This document shows positions 49,608-56,653 of a DNA stretch of 56,653 bases, piece by piece. The notes under the pieces were generated by a model that ran no database searches, had not been told where the DNA came from, and saw nothing but the letters and a program-made list of their open reading frames with translations. Within the stretch, counting starts at the first letter, position 1. The number at the start of each line of letters is the position of its first letter. The stretch is from the NCBI GenBank assembly GCA_002437815.1, contig DJRP01000026.1, positions 100,214-156,866 on the forward strand, written 5' to 3'. Made by a program: the position numbers and the translations under genes. Source of the stretch: Collinsella sp. UBA6357. GTDB taxonomy: Bacteria; Actinomycetota; Coriobacteriia; Coriobacteriales; Coriobacteriaceae.

Positions 49608-50974
49608 AGAGAAACCTCGGTAGACGACGGGGCCATGGCGAAACGGGCAATGCAACGCAATACACACTTAGGACCATAGAAGGAGTAATCCTTAATGCTC
49701 TCGATTTTTAAAAGACATCCGGTGTCTGCTGAAAGTACAAGGTCGCCCACGGTCGCGTTTCTGTAGCCATCAAGATAATCATTGCCACTCGTTGCCTCGC
49801 CGACGGCAAGATCGTACCCATTGATCACTTCAAACTTTATGCCGCCCAACCGAGCGCTAAAGCAAAATGTCCTCTCTTCATACGTGTCATCAATCGATTG
49901 AGCTATGCGACTCGGGTGGCAAAGGCAGCTGGCACTATTCGCAAGATAGAAGCAATCCGAGCTATACTCCCCCTTCACAACACGTGTCTTGGCTTCTCCA
50001 TACTCCATAATCGGAATATCAATAGCAGGAGCGTGCGTGAGGCCGCCAGCAGATAGAGCGGGATCTCCCTTCTCGCCCTTTTCGCCCCTAGGGCCGCTAG
50101 GGCCGACTTCGCCTTTCTCGCCTCGTGGACCGCGATCCCCCTGTTCGCCCTGGGGACCCTGCGGCCCAACATCGCCCTTTTCTCCTTGAACGCCACGCTC
50201 ACCCCTATCGCCCTTTTCTCCTCTCTCGCCCTTTTCTCCACGGGGTCCGATTTCACCCCTTTCCCCTTGCGGGCCCATTTCGCCAACATCCCCTTTAGGC
50301 CCTTGAAGAAGTGTTGCGCTCACCTGACCGCTAGCCGTCTCGACCTTCAGCAGCGATGCGCCCCCGCTTCCCTCTTCCACGGTAACGATGGGACTAAAGC
50401 CCGCAGGCCCTTCAGGGCCTATTTCGCCCCTGGGGCCGCGCTCACCATCTGCCCCGTCTTTGCCCGGATCCCCCTTGAATTCTCCCGATGCCGCTTTCGT
50501 CCGAAGGTCCTCAGCAAGCTCCAACAACTCATCAGAAGCGTTTTCATACCGTTTAATAACGTCAACGAATAGCGAGAAGCCATCACCCGGATCGACCGAC
50601 CCAAACAGCGCCTCGTCGGAACGCACCAGAAACTTTCGACTCGAAAGCGTCCCGCCCTCGGGATAGGACAAGATTAGCTTGCACTCGACCACGCTCTCAA
50701 TGTTCACCATCGAACGCGGCCAGTAAACGGCCATACGACCGCCAGCGGCATCAATGACGAACAACTCCTCGAGTCCATGCCGACGAGCCTGACGGTTACG
50801 CCATTGCAGATACATGTGGTGTTTGGAAAGATCGAACGGTACGCCGTCCATCGAGACCTCGACGGCCATACCACGCGTCTTGTAATCGGCAGGGGATGCC
50901 AAGAGCTCGCCGCCCATGCATTCGCCGCACAGGTCCCAATCCATATGCTGAAGAGCGAATTCCTTGATATCCAT
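49604..50974 (-). CDS. BppU-like baseplate protein with collagen-like repeats (copy 1)
   Basis: The 456-residue protein has an N-terminal BppU-like domain (residues 25-125, with Phe-Asp-Leu-Ser and Val-Glu-Cys-Lys-Leu), a helix (135-165), a short Gly-X-Y stretch (165-192), a beta spacer (193-224) and about 27 uninterrupted Gly-X-Y triplets (225-305, mainly Gly-Glu-Lys/Arg and Gly-Pro-x). A beta-rich C-terminal head follows. Collagen triplets give a trimeric rod; the head probably touches the host. It is paralogous throughout to the next upstream gene. Confidence 0.85.
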   Translation of the reverse strand: MDIKEFALQHMDWDLCGECMGGELLASPADYKTRGMAVEVSMDGVPFDLSKHHMYLQWRNRQARRHGLEELFVIDAAGGRMAVYWPRSMVNIESVVECKLILSYPEGGTLSSRKFLVRSDEALFGSVDPGDGFSLFVDVIKRYENASDELLELAEDLRTKAASGEFKGDPGKDGADGERGPRGEIGPEGPAGFSPIVTVEEGSGGASLLKVETASGQVSATLLQGPKGDVGEMGPQGERGEIGPRGEKGERGEKGDRGERGVQGEKGDVGPQGPQGEQGDRGPRGEKGEVGPSGPRGEKGEKGDPALSAGGLTHAPAIDIPIMEYGEAKTRVVKGEYSSDCFYLANSASCLCHPSRIAQSIDDTYEERTFCFSARLGGIKFEVINGYDLAVGEATSGNDYLDGYRNATVGDLVLSADTGCLLKIESIKDYSFYGPKCVLRCIARFAMAPSSTEVSL

Positions 50975-52252
50975 TTAAAACTCCATCTTACTCAAGTCGT
51001 TCAGAGAGGCGATCTTCTCGTCGACGTAATCCTTGGTGGCAAATGAGGAACCTTCGACCGTCCCCCAGTTGGCAACACCCACGAGCCTAACGTTGGCGCT
51101 AAAAGCACTCAGCTCCTGAACGACCTCCATGACCTGTGCGATGACACCGGTATCGAAGCTGATCGCATAGTCGCCAGGAGCTATGTAAACCCCCTCGACG
51201 TAATAGGACCCCTTGAAAGTCTCGCCGACGGCCAGCTTCAGCTCCCTGCAAGTACAGAAATTGACCCCACGCATGCTTCCGCGCAGCTCAAAGGTGTACT
51301 CGTATTTACCATTGCGATCAGTGATGCCCATTACCTGACCAAGAATGTGCTCGCTATCCTCGACAAGGTCGCAGCCTTCGAACTCCAATGTGTCAAAGAC
51401 CAAACGCGTGGTATACGAACTGAATCCAAACTTAAGGCTCGTATCCTTGATAATCTTCGCGCTCGAACCGTTCTCGCCGTTCGCGCCGCGCTCTCCGCGC
51501 GGACCCTTCTCGCCACGCGGACCCTGGGGACCCTCCGGTCCGGGCTCACCACGCTCCCCTTTGTCACCTTGGGCACCGCGCAAGACGGTCGCAGTGGTCA
51601 TCCCGTCGGCATCAACGACAGTGAGGGTAGAGACGCCGTCGCCGTCGGTCGTCACCTTAGCCGAAGGGCTGAAGCCAGCCGGACCAGCGGGTCCAGGCTC
51701 CCCCCGGGCACCGTCCTTGCCATCGAGACCCGGCTCCCCAGGAGGCCCGGCAAACCCGCCCACGGCGGCCTCCTTCCGCAGGTCATCCGCTAGTGTCAGT
51801 AGCTCCGCGGCCGCATCCTGATAGCGGAAGATGGACTCAGTGAAAAGCGAGAAGCCGTCCCCATCGTCAACGCAGGCACTTAGGTCCTCAAGGACCGTCA
51901 CCAAAAAAGTCCTGCTCGTATAGTTGCCGCCATCAGCAAGGGAGATCATGAGCTGGCACTCGACCTTGCCCTCGGCACGCGTCATGGCACGGGGCCAGTG
52001 AACGGTCCTTCGCGAAGCGACACCGTCCGCAGGAGCCATCTCTGCGCAACCACGCCGACGTGTCAGGCGATGTCGCCATATCAGGTAGGTGCGATGCGGT
52101 GTCAGATCAAACGCAATACCATGATCGGTGATATCGACGATGATCCCGCGACCGCGAAAATCGGCGGGGCTTGCGACCAGGTCTCCGCCAAAAAGCGCCT
52201 CGTCGAGCGCCCAGTCAAGATGTTGCAGGCCAACCGTCTCCAAAGGCGTCAT
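50975..52252 (-). CDS. BppU-like baseplate protein with collagen-like repeats (copy 2)
   Basis: The 425-residue protein has the same domain order as copy 1: BppU-like N-terminus (25-125), helix, Gly-X-Y at about 166-193, beta spacer with Ala-Gly-Phe-Ser-Pro, a shorter second Gly-X-Y run at about 226-262, and a beta head. N-terminal Leu-Gln-His-Leu/Met-Asp-Trp and C-terminal Leu-Ala-Val-Gly-Glu are shared with copy 1. GGGAG lies 5 bases before the ATG at 52252. Transcribed before copy 1, with no gap between stop and next start. Confidence 0.85.
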   Translation of the reverse strand: MTPLETVGLQHLDWALDEALFGGDLVASPADFRGRGIIVDITDHGIAFDLTPHRTYLIWRHRLTRRRGCAEMAPADGVASRRTVHWPRAMTRAEGKVECQLMISLADGGNYTSRTFLVTVLEDLSACVDDGDGFSLFTESIFRYQDAAAELLTLADDLRKEAAVGGFAGPPGEPGLDGKDGARGEPGPAGPAGFSPSAKVTTDGDGVSTLTVVDADGMTTATVLRGAQGDKGERGEPGPEGPQGPRGEKGPRGERGANGENGSSAKIIKDTSLKFGFSSYTTRLVFDTLEFEGCDLVEDSEHILGQVMGITDRNGKYEYTFELRGSMRGVNFCTCRELKLAVGETFKGSYYVEGVYIAPGDYAISFDTGVIAQVMEVVQELSAFSANVRLVGVANWGTVEGSSFATKDYVDEKIASLNDLSKMEF

Positions 52253-52268
52253 CAAAGCTCCCACTCCC

Positions 52269-53435
52269 TCATAGATCGAACGATGCGCTCCTATTTTCCG
52301 AAGGGGTCACATTCTCCAGAGCCGCCTGGATGTAGGCGAGTTCAGAAGATGTGACGTTTCCAATCTGCAAGGTCGTCTCGTATCCATCGGCCCCAAAGGT
52401 GCGTTTTCGTCCCACGACCCTCGTCTTCATCTTCCAGGCCGGTTTGCGCGTTCCGTCGACAAGGCCGACGCGGTCGCCGAGCTCAGCCTCGATGCCGCCG
52501 GCCATAAGCGCTGCGCTCGCCTCGTAGATGACACGCGGCTCGATCAACTTGGAAAGGGCAACCAGGGTGTGCGAGTAAACCGCGTTGGGCGTGGCATCAT
52601 CCACGAAGACCACCGAGCCCACGCGATGGACACGCTCGCCGTTGACGGGCACACCCCATTTCTCCCGCGCCTCATCGTTTTCGATGTACTTCTTGCCATA
52701 AGCAACGTGATGCTGGCCGATATAGGCATTCTCCATCGTCAGGCGGCGCATGTACCCTCTTGTGAAGTTCCCGTTCTCGTCCTGGGCTGGCAGGCCCATT
52801 CCGTAGCCATAAAGCTTCGTATAGACGTCCGCATCGAGCACAGTGCGTCTGCACCACGTCAGACCAGTAGCATACGTCAGCTGAAGCCCCCGGTACTCAC
52901 CCAGTTGCCCTCGCATCCGCAACGTTCTTGAGACGACGCCGCTGCGGTCGGCAAGAATCTCCGGCTCGAACTCGACCTTGCCCTCGCGTTCGATCTCATG
53001 GAGCCCACTATATCCATCGGTGTGATAGAGCAGCGCGTCGAGACGAGTCACACTTTCGGGATAGTCGATATTCCAGCGTTCGGGATACATGCAACCAAGA
53101 ACCATGGCCATGGCCGTCTCGGGCAGCGTGTACGAGAGCCTCGTCTCCTCGTGGTAAACCGCCGTCATATCGCAGAGTGATGTCCTCGCCAGCACCTTGA
53201 CGCCCGCGTTATCCATGACCTCCTCGGTCCTGATCACCACATGTTCGCGCCAACGTCCGTCTTGAGGGTCACGCCAGAGTATCCTGTCATACTTCTCCGG
53301 CGTCTCGGCACACCAGAACTCAAGGGTATCGTCATCGCGCAACACCTCTTTATGGACAACAGGTCCCAAAGGATGAAGGATGCCCAATCTCGTATCCGCT
53401 CCATCGAACCAGTAAAGGCAGGAAAGACCGCCCAT
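52269..53435 (-). CDS. Tail-associated protein, Gp37/Tal-like
   Basis: The 388-residue protein resembles siphophage Gp37-like or tail-endopeptidase N-terminal proteins: an early beta domain, a middle section (Tyr-Lys...Tyr-Ile-Glu-Asn), and a C-terminal Gly-Asp-Arg-Val-Gly-Leu-Val-Asp with Thr-Arg-Val-Val-Gly-Arg. No lysin domain is present. It lies directly after Dit, the place of the tail-tip hub. The ATG at 53435 overlaps the Dit stop; GTG 53444 is an alternative. Confidence 0.7.
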   Translation of the reverse strand: MGGLSCLYWFDGADTRLGILHPLGPVVHKEVLRDDDTLEFWCAETPEKYDRILWRDPQDGRWREHVVIRTEEVMDNAGVKVLARTSLCDMTAVYHEETRLSYTLPETAMAMVLGCMYPERWNIDYPESVTRLDALLYHTDGYSGLHEIEREGKVEFEPEILADRSGVVSRTLRMRGQLGEYRGLQLTYATGLTWCRRTVLDADVYTKLYGYGMGLPAQDENGNFTRGYMRRLTMENAYIGQHHVAYGKKYIENDEAREKWGVPVNGERVHRVGSVVFVDDATPNAVYSHTLVALSKLIEPRVIYEASAALMAGGIEAELGDRVGLVDGTRKPAWKMKTRVVGRKRTFGADGYETTLQIGNVTSSELAYIQAALENVTPSENRSASFDL

Positions 53436-54151
53436 CAGAGCCACCGCTCATGGAAGTCAATCGAATCCAACGTGCAGTTACGCAAACTCAGGCTATGAGA
53501 TCCCGGCTCAAGCGAGAAGAAATCGCTTCCCACTGCCACACGTTCGTCAGCCACCTCGCCGTTAACTGTCAGGCGGTTGTTAGAGCAGTCAAACACATAG
53601 ATATCCCCCGTTTTCGTCGAGGTGAGGAGTCTCAGCTCGCGCTCACCATCAAGCGTGACCAAGAAGGTGTTGCTCGGCTTCGTGATCACGGTGAGCACGG
53701 GTTTCGTGACCCATGTACCACCGACGTCGAAGGTTGAGCTCGTAACATGTCGTAACTCCCCATACGCCACCGGGTCATGCGCCGTAAACGTCACCTCGCA
53801 GCAACCATCCTCAAAGAGCGCATCCCATGCGCGCACCTTGGTGACCACGCAGTCGCGGTAACTCAACCCCGGCTCCTCCGGCAGCACGAGCTCGCCGCCC
53901 ACCGTCCCGCCGAGCCATCCCGCCAGCGTGTGCCGCACGCCCGCAAGCTCCGACGCATCCATTCGACGGTCCGCCCGCATCATCAGCTTCACCTTGATCT
54001 CAACGGGCGGCATCGACCCGCCAACAAGAAGGGCGCCAGGGCGCCCAGGGACGGTACGGGTCTTCGGTTCTGACACGGCGAGCGGCTTCAACGTCGTCTC
54101 GGCCGTGCAGTACGGGCTCAAATCATGCCCGCGAAAGGTAATCGACTTCAC
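53435..54151 (-). CDS. Distal tail protein (Dit)
   Basis: The 238-residue protein has the Dit/sipho-tail pattern: Ile-Thr-Phe-Arg-Gly-His-Asp-Leu-Ser at the start, Val-Pro-Gly-Arg-Pro-Gly-Ala, a late Cys-Glu-Val-Thr-Phe-Thr-Ala-His-Asp-Pro, and a C-terminal galectin-like domain. Dit forms the hexameric ring at the end of a tail tube. The GTG at 54151 follows GAGG by 6 bases; the frame opens at 54163. No tail tube or tape measure gene precedes it in the window. Confidence 0.83.
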   Translation of the reverse strand: MKSITFRGHDLSPYCTAETTLKPLAVSEPKTRTVPGRPGALLVGGSMPPVEIKVKLMMRADRRMDASELAGVRHTLAGWLGGTVGGELVLPEEPGLSYRDCVVTKVRAWDALFEDGCCEVTFTAHDPVAYGELRHVTSSTFDVGGTWVTKPVLTVITKPSNTFLVTLDGERELRLLTSTKTGDIYVFDCSNNRLTVNGEVADERVAVGSDFFSLEPGSHSLSLRNCTLDSIDFHERWL

Positions 54152-54164
54152 AAGCCACCTCACA

Positions 54165-54554
54165 TCATTTCGGGCCGTCCACCTCGCAGGTCAGCCGTAC
54201 ATCGACAGACCAGATAAAGTAACCGCCGCCGTCGTTCCGCTTAAATCGCGGCATCCCGGCACGCACGGCCAACACCTCCACGTCGATGGCCCCAAAGGCC
54301 GCCCAGTCGCCGCCGTTCAGCGCATCCTCGCAGGTCCGCGCCCGCTCATAGCCAGCCGCCGCCGTCTCGGACGCGATCAGAACACCCACCGTGGCCGCCC
54401 AGCGCCCAGCGTGCTTGCCCTCGGCGATAAGCTCCCAGACGGCGGGCTCCACCACCACCGGCTCGGCGCACGCCCGGCGCGCCGGGGGCGCGGTGTACAC
54501 ATCCGCGATCCCCGCCGCCGTCAGCATGCCGGCCACCACGTCCATCACGCTCAT
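54165..54554 (-). CDS. Head-tail joining / tail terminator-like protein
   Basis: The 129-residue protein begins Met-Ser-Val-Met-Asp-Val-Val-Ala-Gly-Met-Leu and has a beta-rich C-terminal half ending in Tyr-Phe-Ile-Trp-Ser-Val-Asp-Val-Arg. Size, gene order and pattern fit the minor capsid/tail terminator position (PF12691-like). The ATG at 54554 overlaps the preceding stop (ATGA); the longer frame to 54605 is not needed. Confidence 0.6.
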   Translation of the reverse strand: MSVMDVVAGMLTAAGIADVYTAPPARRACAEPVVVEPAVWELIAEGKHAGRWAATVGVLIASETAAAGYERARTCEDALNGGDWAAFGAIDVEVLAVRAGMPRFKRNDGGGYFIWSVDVRLTCEVDGPK

Positions 54555-54880
54555 GACAGCGTCAACTCCCAATGGTGGATCGTCCCGTCCGCATCCTTCA
54601 GGCACTCCACCTGGCGCACCAGGTAGTCCATTCCGCGCACCTCGACGCGAGACCCTACGGGAATCTCAAAAGCCCCCACCGAGTTCTGCGCGTCTACGTA
54701 CATCACGCCGCTACCAGTGCTCGAACGATGCCCGTCCTCGGAGATAACGTCCACCGTCTGCACGCGCACACAGCCAAGTGGGCGTCCGCCCTTAAAGCCG
54801 CCCTTGCCGTCAGGCACACGCACCACGCAGCAATCGCGCAGCATCGAGCGCGGAATCGGGCTCAAACCCATGAACGCCAT
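54551..54880 (-). CDS. Minor capsid / head-closure protein
   Basis: The 109-residue beta-rich protein (Pro-Arg-Ser-Met-Leu-Arg-Asp-Cys-Cys-Val-Val, then Val-Gly-Ser-Arg-Val-Glu-Val) fits the head-closure or minor capsid protein 2 position. It overlaps its neighbours by a few bases on both sides. Confidence 0.6.
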   Translation of the reverse strand: MAFMGLSPIPRSMLRDCCVVRVPDGKGGFKGGRPLGCVRVQTVDVISEDGHRSSTGSGVMYVDAQNSVGAFEIPVGSRVEVRGMDYLVRQVECLKDADGTIHHWELTLS

Positions 54881-55290
54881 CAGCCCAAACCTCCAAAGAG
54901 TGCCCCGGTGCCGAAGAGCTCGCGCGTCGCCGCCGCCGTCGCTTCGTCACGAGCTGTCGTCTCGCGGTCCTCTAGGTAGCGGGTTACCTTGTAGTCGCCA
55001 AGCGACACAGCTCCCTTGCGGTCCTCGTCCCATTCATAAAAGGCCTCAGCCGCCGCGCAAATGGCACGCTTCCAGCAAAGGACGCTCTCCGCACTCGCCC
55101 CCACCAGGTCGGGGTTGCCGCACAGCCACTTCACGTGGCGTACGGCACGGGGCAGGATACGTGCGAACTCTTCCGCTCCCATCTCGCCGCCAAACTCATC
55201 CTGGTAGAACAGGTAGTCGACGCTACCGATGCAGCACGAGCCCGAAGGGGCGGGCGTGCAGAAACTCGGCCCACTACAACGCCCGGCCAT
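54880..55290 (-). CDS. Head-tail connector/adaptor protein
   Basis: The 136-residue helical protein lies directly after the major capsid gene, the usual adaptor position. It has a Cys-rich N-terminus, which is odd for this group, and ends in Leu-Gly-Asp-Tyr-Lys-Val-Thr-Arg and an Ala-rich helix. ATG overlap with the following gene. Confidence 0.6.
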   Translation of the reverse strand: MAGRCSGPSFCTPAPSGSCCIGSVDYLFYQDEFGGEMGAEEFARILPRAVRHVKWLCGNPDLVGASAESVLCWKRAICAAAEAFYEWDEDRKGAVSLGDYKVTRYLEDRETTARDEATAAATRELFGTGALFGGLG

Positions 55291-56172
55291 TTAAACCGCC
55301 TTCGAGCAGTACACGCCGTCGAGCTTGTTATCGAGCAGCTCCACGATTCCGTACTTGCGGTACTTGCGCATATACGAGTCCAGGTTCTCCAGCTCGTTCG
55401 GACTGAACACGCGCGAGGCCACGTGCTTGTCGAACTTGATCACAGCGGATTTCTCCACGATCAGAAAGTTCAGCGCCTTGCCGTCAGTCGGATCCTTCAC
55501 ATAGCCAAACTGGTCGGCGTCGCCACTCTGAAGCTTGATCTTGGAGTAGAAGCGTCCCTGCGGCACCTCGACGATCTTCGAGAAGCGGGTCAGCACGTTC
55601 TTGGAGAGGTTCGGATTCAGCGCCGAGTAATCATCAATCAGGCCCTTAAGCGTCGGCGTGATAAACAGGTAACGGCTCTCGCGCGTGACTTCCTTCTCGT
55701 CCATCGTGTTCGTGACCTCGCGCAGGTCCCCCAGAATATCCGGAGCCTCGGCGTCCGCATAGTCCTTCGCGGCTCTCGTCACACCATCGTGCCCTGCGAT
55801 CTCCGCAAAGGTGAAGGCGTCGGCCTCAGGTGCCACCTGCGTACGCTGCAGCTCGGCACCGGCCGCCACAAAGCAGTCGAGCACGCCTGCCTCCTCGACA
55901 TCCATCACGTCCGCGAGCAGCTTGATACCGCGGTCGTAGTTGAATGTCTTGGTCTCGTACTCATAGGTGATGTTGCCGGTCTTGTAGCCCACGTTGCGTG
56001 TGTAGTCGCCCAGCCCCGTCACGGAGATCTTCGGAATCATGATCTCCTTGGCGTTACGCCCCGCGCGGGCCATGCGGCGCGGCGAGTTCAGACAGGTCGA
56101 GAGCGCCTCGCGCTTGTAGACCTCGTCGAGCACTGTCGTGTAATTCTTAATAGCGGCAATCGTATTCGGCAT
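55291..56172 (-). CDS. Major capsid protein
   Basis: The 293-residue protein follows the scaffold gene and fits the HK97-type capsid group by length and order: an N-terminal helical arm, Lys-Ile-Ser-Val-Thr-Gly-Leu-Gly-Asp-Tyr, a helical spine region with Leu-Ala-Asp-Val-Met-Asp-Val-Glu-Glu-Ala, and a late Phe-Leu-Ile-Val-Glu-Lys-Ser-Ala-Val. GAAGGAG lies 5 bases before the ATG. The connector follows at the next base. Confidence 0.83.
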   Translation of the reverse strand: MPNTIAAIKNYTTVLDEVYKREALSTCLNSPRRMARAGRNAKEIMIPKISVTGLGDYTRNVGYKTGNITYEYETKTFNYDRGIKLLADVMDVEEAGVLDCFVAAGAELQRTQVAPEADAFTFAEIAGHDGVTRAAKDYADAEAPDILGDLREVTNTMDEKEVTRESRYLFITPTLKGLIDDYSALNPNLSKNVLTRFSKIVEVPQGRFYSKIKLQSGDADQFGYVKDPTDGKALNFLIVEKSAVIKFDKHVASRVFSPNELENLDSYMRKYRKYGIVELLDNKLDGVYCSKAV

Positions 56173-56202
56173 CTATGCTCCTTCTCCCATCAGGGATTTA
56201 TC

Positions 56203-56267
56203 GGGACGGTGTCCAAAAAACGCGCCCGCCGGCCGCAGGCCGAGGGTGAGTTTTTCGGACCCGTCCC
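56203..56267. other. Large compound hairpin between scaffold and capsid genes
   Basis: The outer arms (56203-56221 and 56250-56267) pair over about 17 bp with one bulge and one mismatch. Inside, CGGCC-GCA-GGCCG (56230-56242) forms a second perfect hairpin. No T tract follows the outer stem. It lies about 33 bases upstream of the scaffold stop and 31 bases before the capsid ATG. Confidence 0.7.
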
Positions 56268-56299
56268 AGGAAATCCCGCCTGTCACCCTCACAACCCCG

Positions 56300-56653
56300 T
56301 TAGTCGTCCAACCCGGCGATCTCGCGCCAGTGCTTCAGCTGTTTCGCGGTGTCCACAGCGGCACCGGCGTTCGGCAGCCCCGTCTTTCCCTTGGGTTTCG
56401 ATTCCTGTGAAGTCGGTTGTGAAGTCTCAAACAGCCACGGTTCCGCGGCCTTGAGCGCCTCCACGTCACCGCCGTGGTCATCAAGCAGCGCCTGCGCGGC
56501 CTTCACGTTGCGGGCACCGGCGAGCGTCAACTTGAACGTCACGTCCTGTTCCGCCAGACGGCGCTCCAGCTCCGCGACGCGTGCCTCGGTGGCAGCGGCA
56601 GCGACGTCACCGCCCTCGCCCTCGGGCTCGTGATGGCGTCGAAAAAGTTGGTG
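56300..56653 (-). CDS. Capsid scaffold protein (GP20-like), 5' truncated by window
   Basis: The frame is open to the window end. The visible 117 residues start in a His/Glu/Gly-rich stretch, then a coiled coil (Ala-Arg-Val-Ala-Glu-Leu-Glu-Arg-Arg-Leu-Ala-Glu-Gln). Next is Asn-Val-Lys-Ala-Ala-Gln-Ala-Leu-Leu-Asp, and an acidic/Pro-Lys C-terminal end with Leu-Lys-Ala-Ala-Glu-Pro-Trp-Leu-Phe. This matches the phage minor structural protein GP20/scaffold type, placed before the major capsid gene. Confidence 0.72.
   Translation of the reverse strand, partial: HQLFRRHHEPEGEGGDVAAAATEARVAELERRLAEQDVTFKLTLAGARNVKAAQALLDDHGGDVEALKAAEPWLFETSQPTSQESKPKGKTGLPNAGAAVDTAKQLKHWREIAGLDD

Larger units (their letters stand above)
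43197..56653. mobile_element. Prophage, left part (runs beyond the window)
   Basis: The element begins at the tRNA 3' fragment. It contains a tyrosine integrase, an unknown gene with an HTH-like segment, lysis genes, tail-tip and baseplate genes, Dit, head-completion genes, major capsid and the start of the scaffold region. The right end, with portal, terminase, replication and the reconstituted tRNA, is outside the window. Late genes run leftward toward the integrase, and the early pair runs rightward. Confidence 0.93.

Noticed and set aside
50040..50300. CRISPR-like or tandem DNA repeats in the collagen-like gene
   Set aside because: The periodicity is 9 bases and reflects Gly-X-Y codons, not spaced repeats.
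55135..56454. 439-codon rightward frame opposite the capsid gene
   Set aside because: It spans three leftward structural genes and the hairpin, and lacks a ribosome site or domain.

Overview
This window looks like a chromosomal segment of a gut Coriobacteriia member, most like Collinsella. The reasons are moderately high GC with Actinobacteria-type synteny: lexA divergent from a LysM division-inhibitor-like gene followed by nrdR, a GarA-like FHA gene followed by an FtsR-like MerR gene, and SOS boxes of the form GAAC-N4-GTTC. These occur beside genes more typical of Firmicutes (rny, spoVS, degV, DUF1836). The genus is an inference. The window runs into a prophage at about 43.2 kb and ends inside it.

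Region 1 (1-16.2 kb, mostly + strand) is housekeeping. It holds the C-terminal part of a RodZ-like membrane protein, yajQ, rimO, pgsA, a stand-alone CinA amidohydrolase, recA-recX, an rny / GHKL-ATPase / spoVS cluster, miaB-miaA-hflX, and then a lexA-centred SOS locus. In that locus lexA and a translationally coupled DUF1624 membrane protein point left. A LysM division-inhibitor-like gene, nrdR and dut point right. recA and the LysM gene each have an SOS box lying inside the promoter spacer. Region 2 (16.2-25.9 kb) holds a UgtP/MGDG-synthase-like glycosyltransferase, trxB, degV, a DUF1836 regulator, a PepV-like M20 dipeptidase, the minus-strand group pgsA2 - FHA - merR - apt - NlpC/P60, and tRNA-Pro(GGG). 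Strong hairpin terminators separate most units.

Region 3 (26.0-43.0 kb) is an unbroken leftward series of 18 closely packed genes: ABC-F ATPase, small membrane protein, M50 protease, scpA, scpB, rluB-like, cmk, plsC, ispH, DUF512 radical SAM, der, plsY, gpsA, rpe, cysteine desulfurase, Nif3, zinc-ribbon coiled coil and coaBC. It joins chromosome segregation, phospholipid, isoprenoid and CoA synthesis, and ribosome functions. tRNA-Ala(GGC) closes the chromosomal part.

Region 4 (43.2-56.65 kb) is the left part of a prophage. A 34-nt tRNA 3' end marks the junction with the chromosome. It is followed by possible arm-site repeats, a tyrosine integrase and an unknown gene with an HTH-like segment, all rightward. 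The leftward late genes, in order of transcription, are scaffold (cut by the window end), major capsid, three small head-completion/connector genes, Dit, a Tal/Gp37-like tail protein, two BppU-collagen paralogues, a BspA/DUF285-type tail-tip protein, a TM/coiled-coil protein, a holin candidate and a secreted amidase endolysin. A lipoprotein gene with its own promoter and terminator is inserted on the opposite strand. The most unusual point is that no tail tube, tail chaperone or tape measure gene lies between the head-completion genes and Dit, although the genes abut with normal overlaps.
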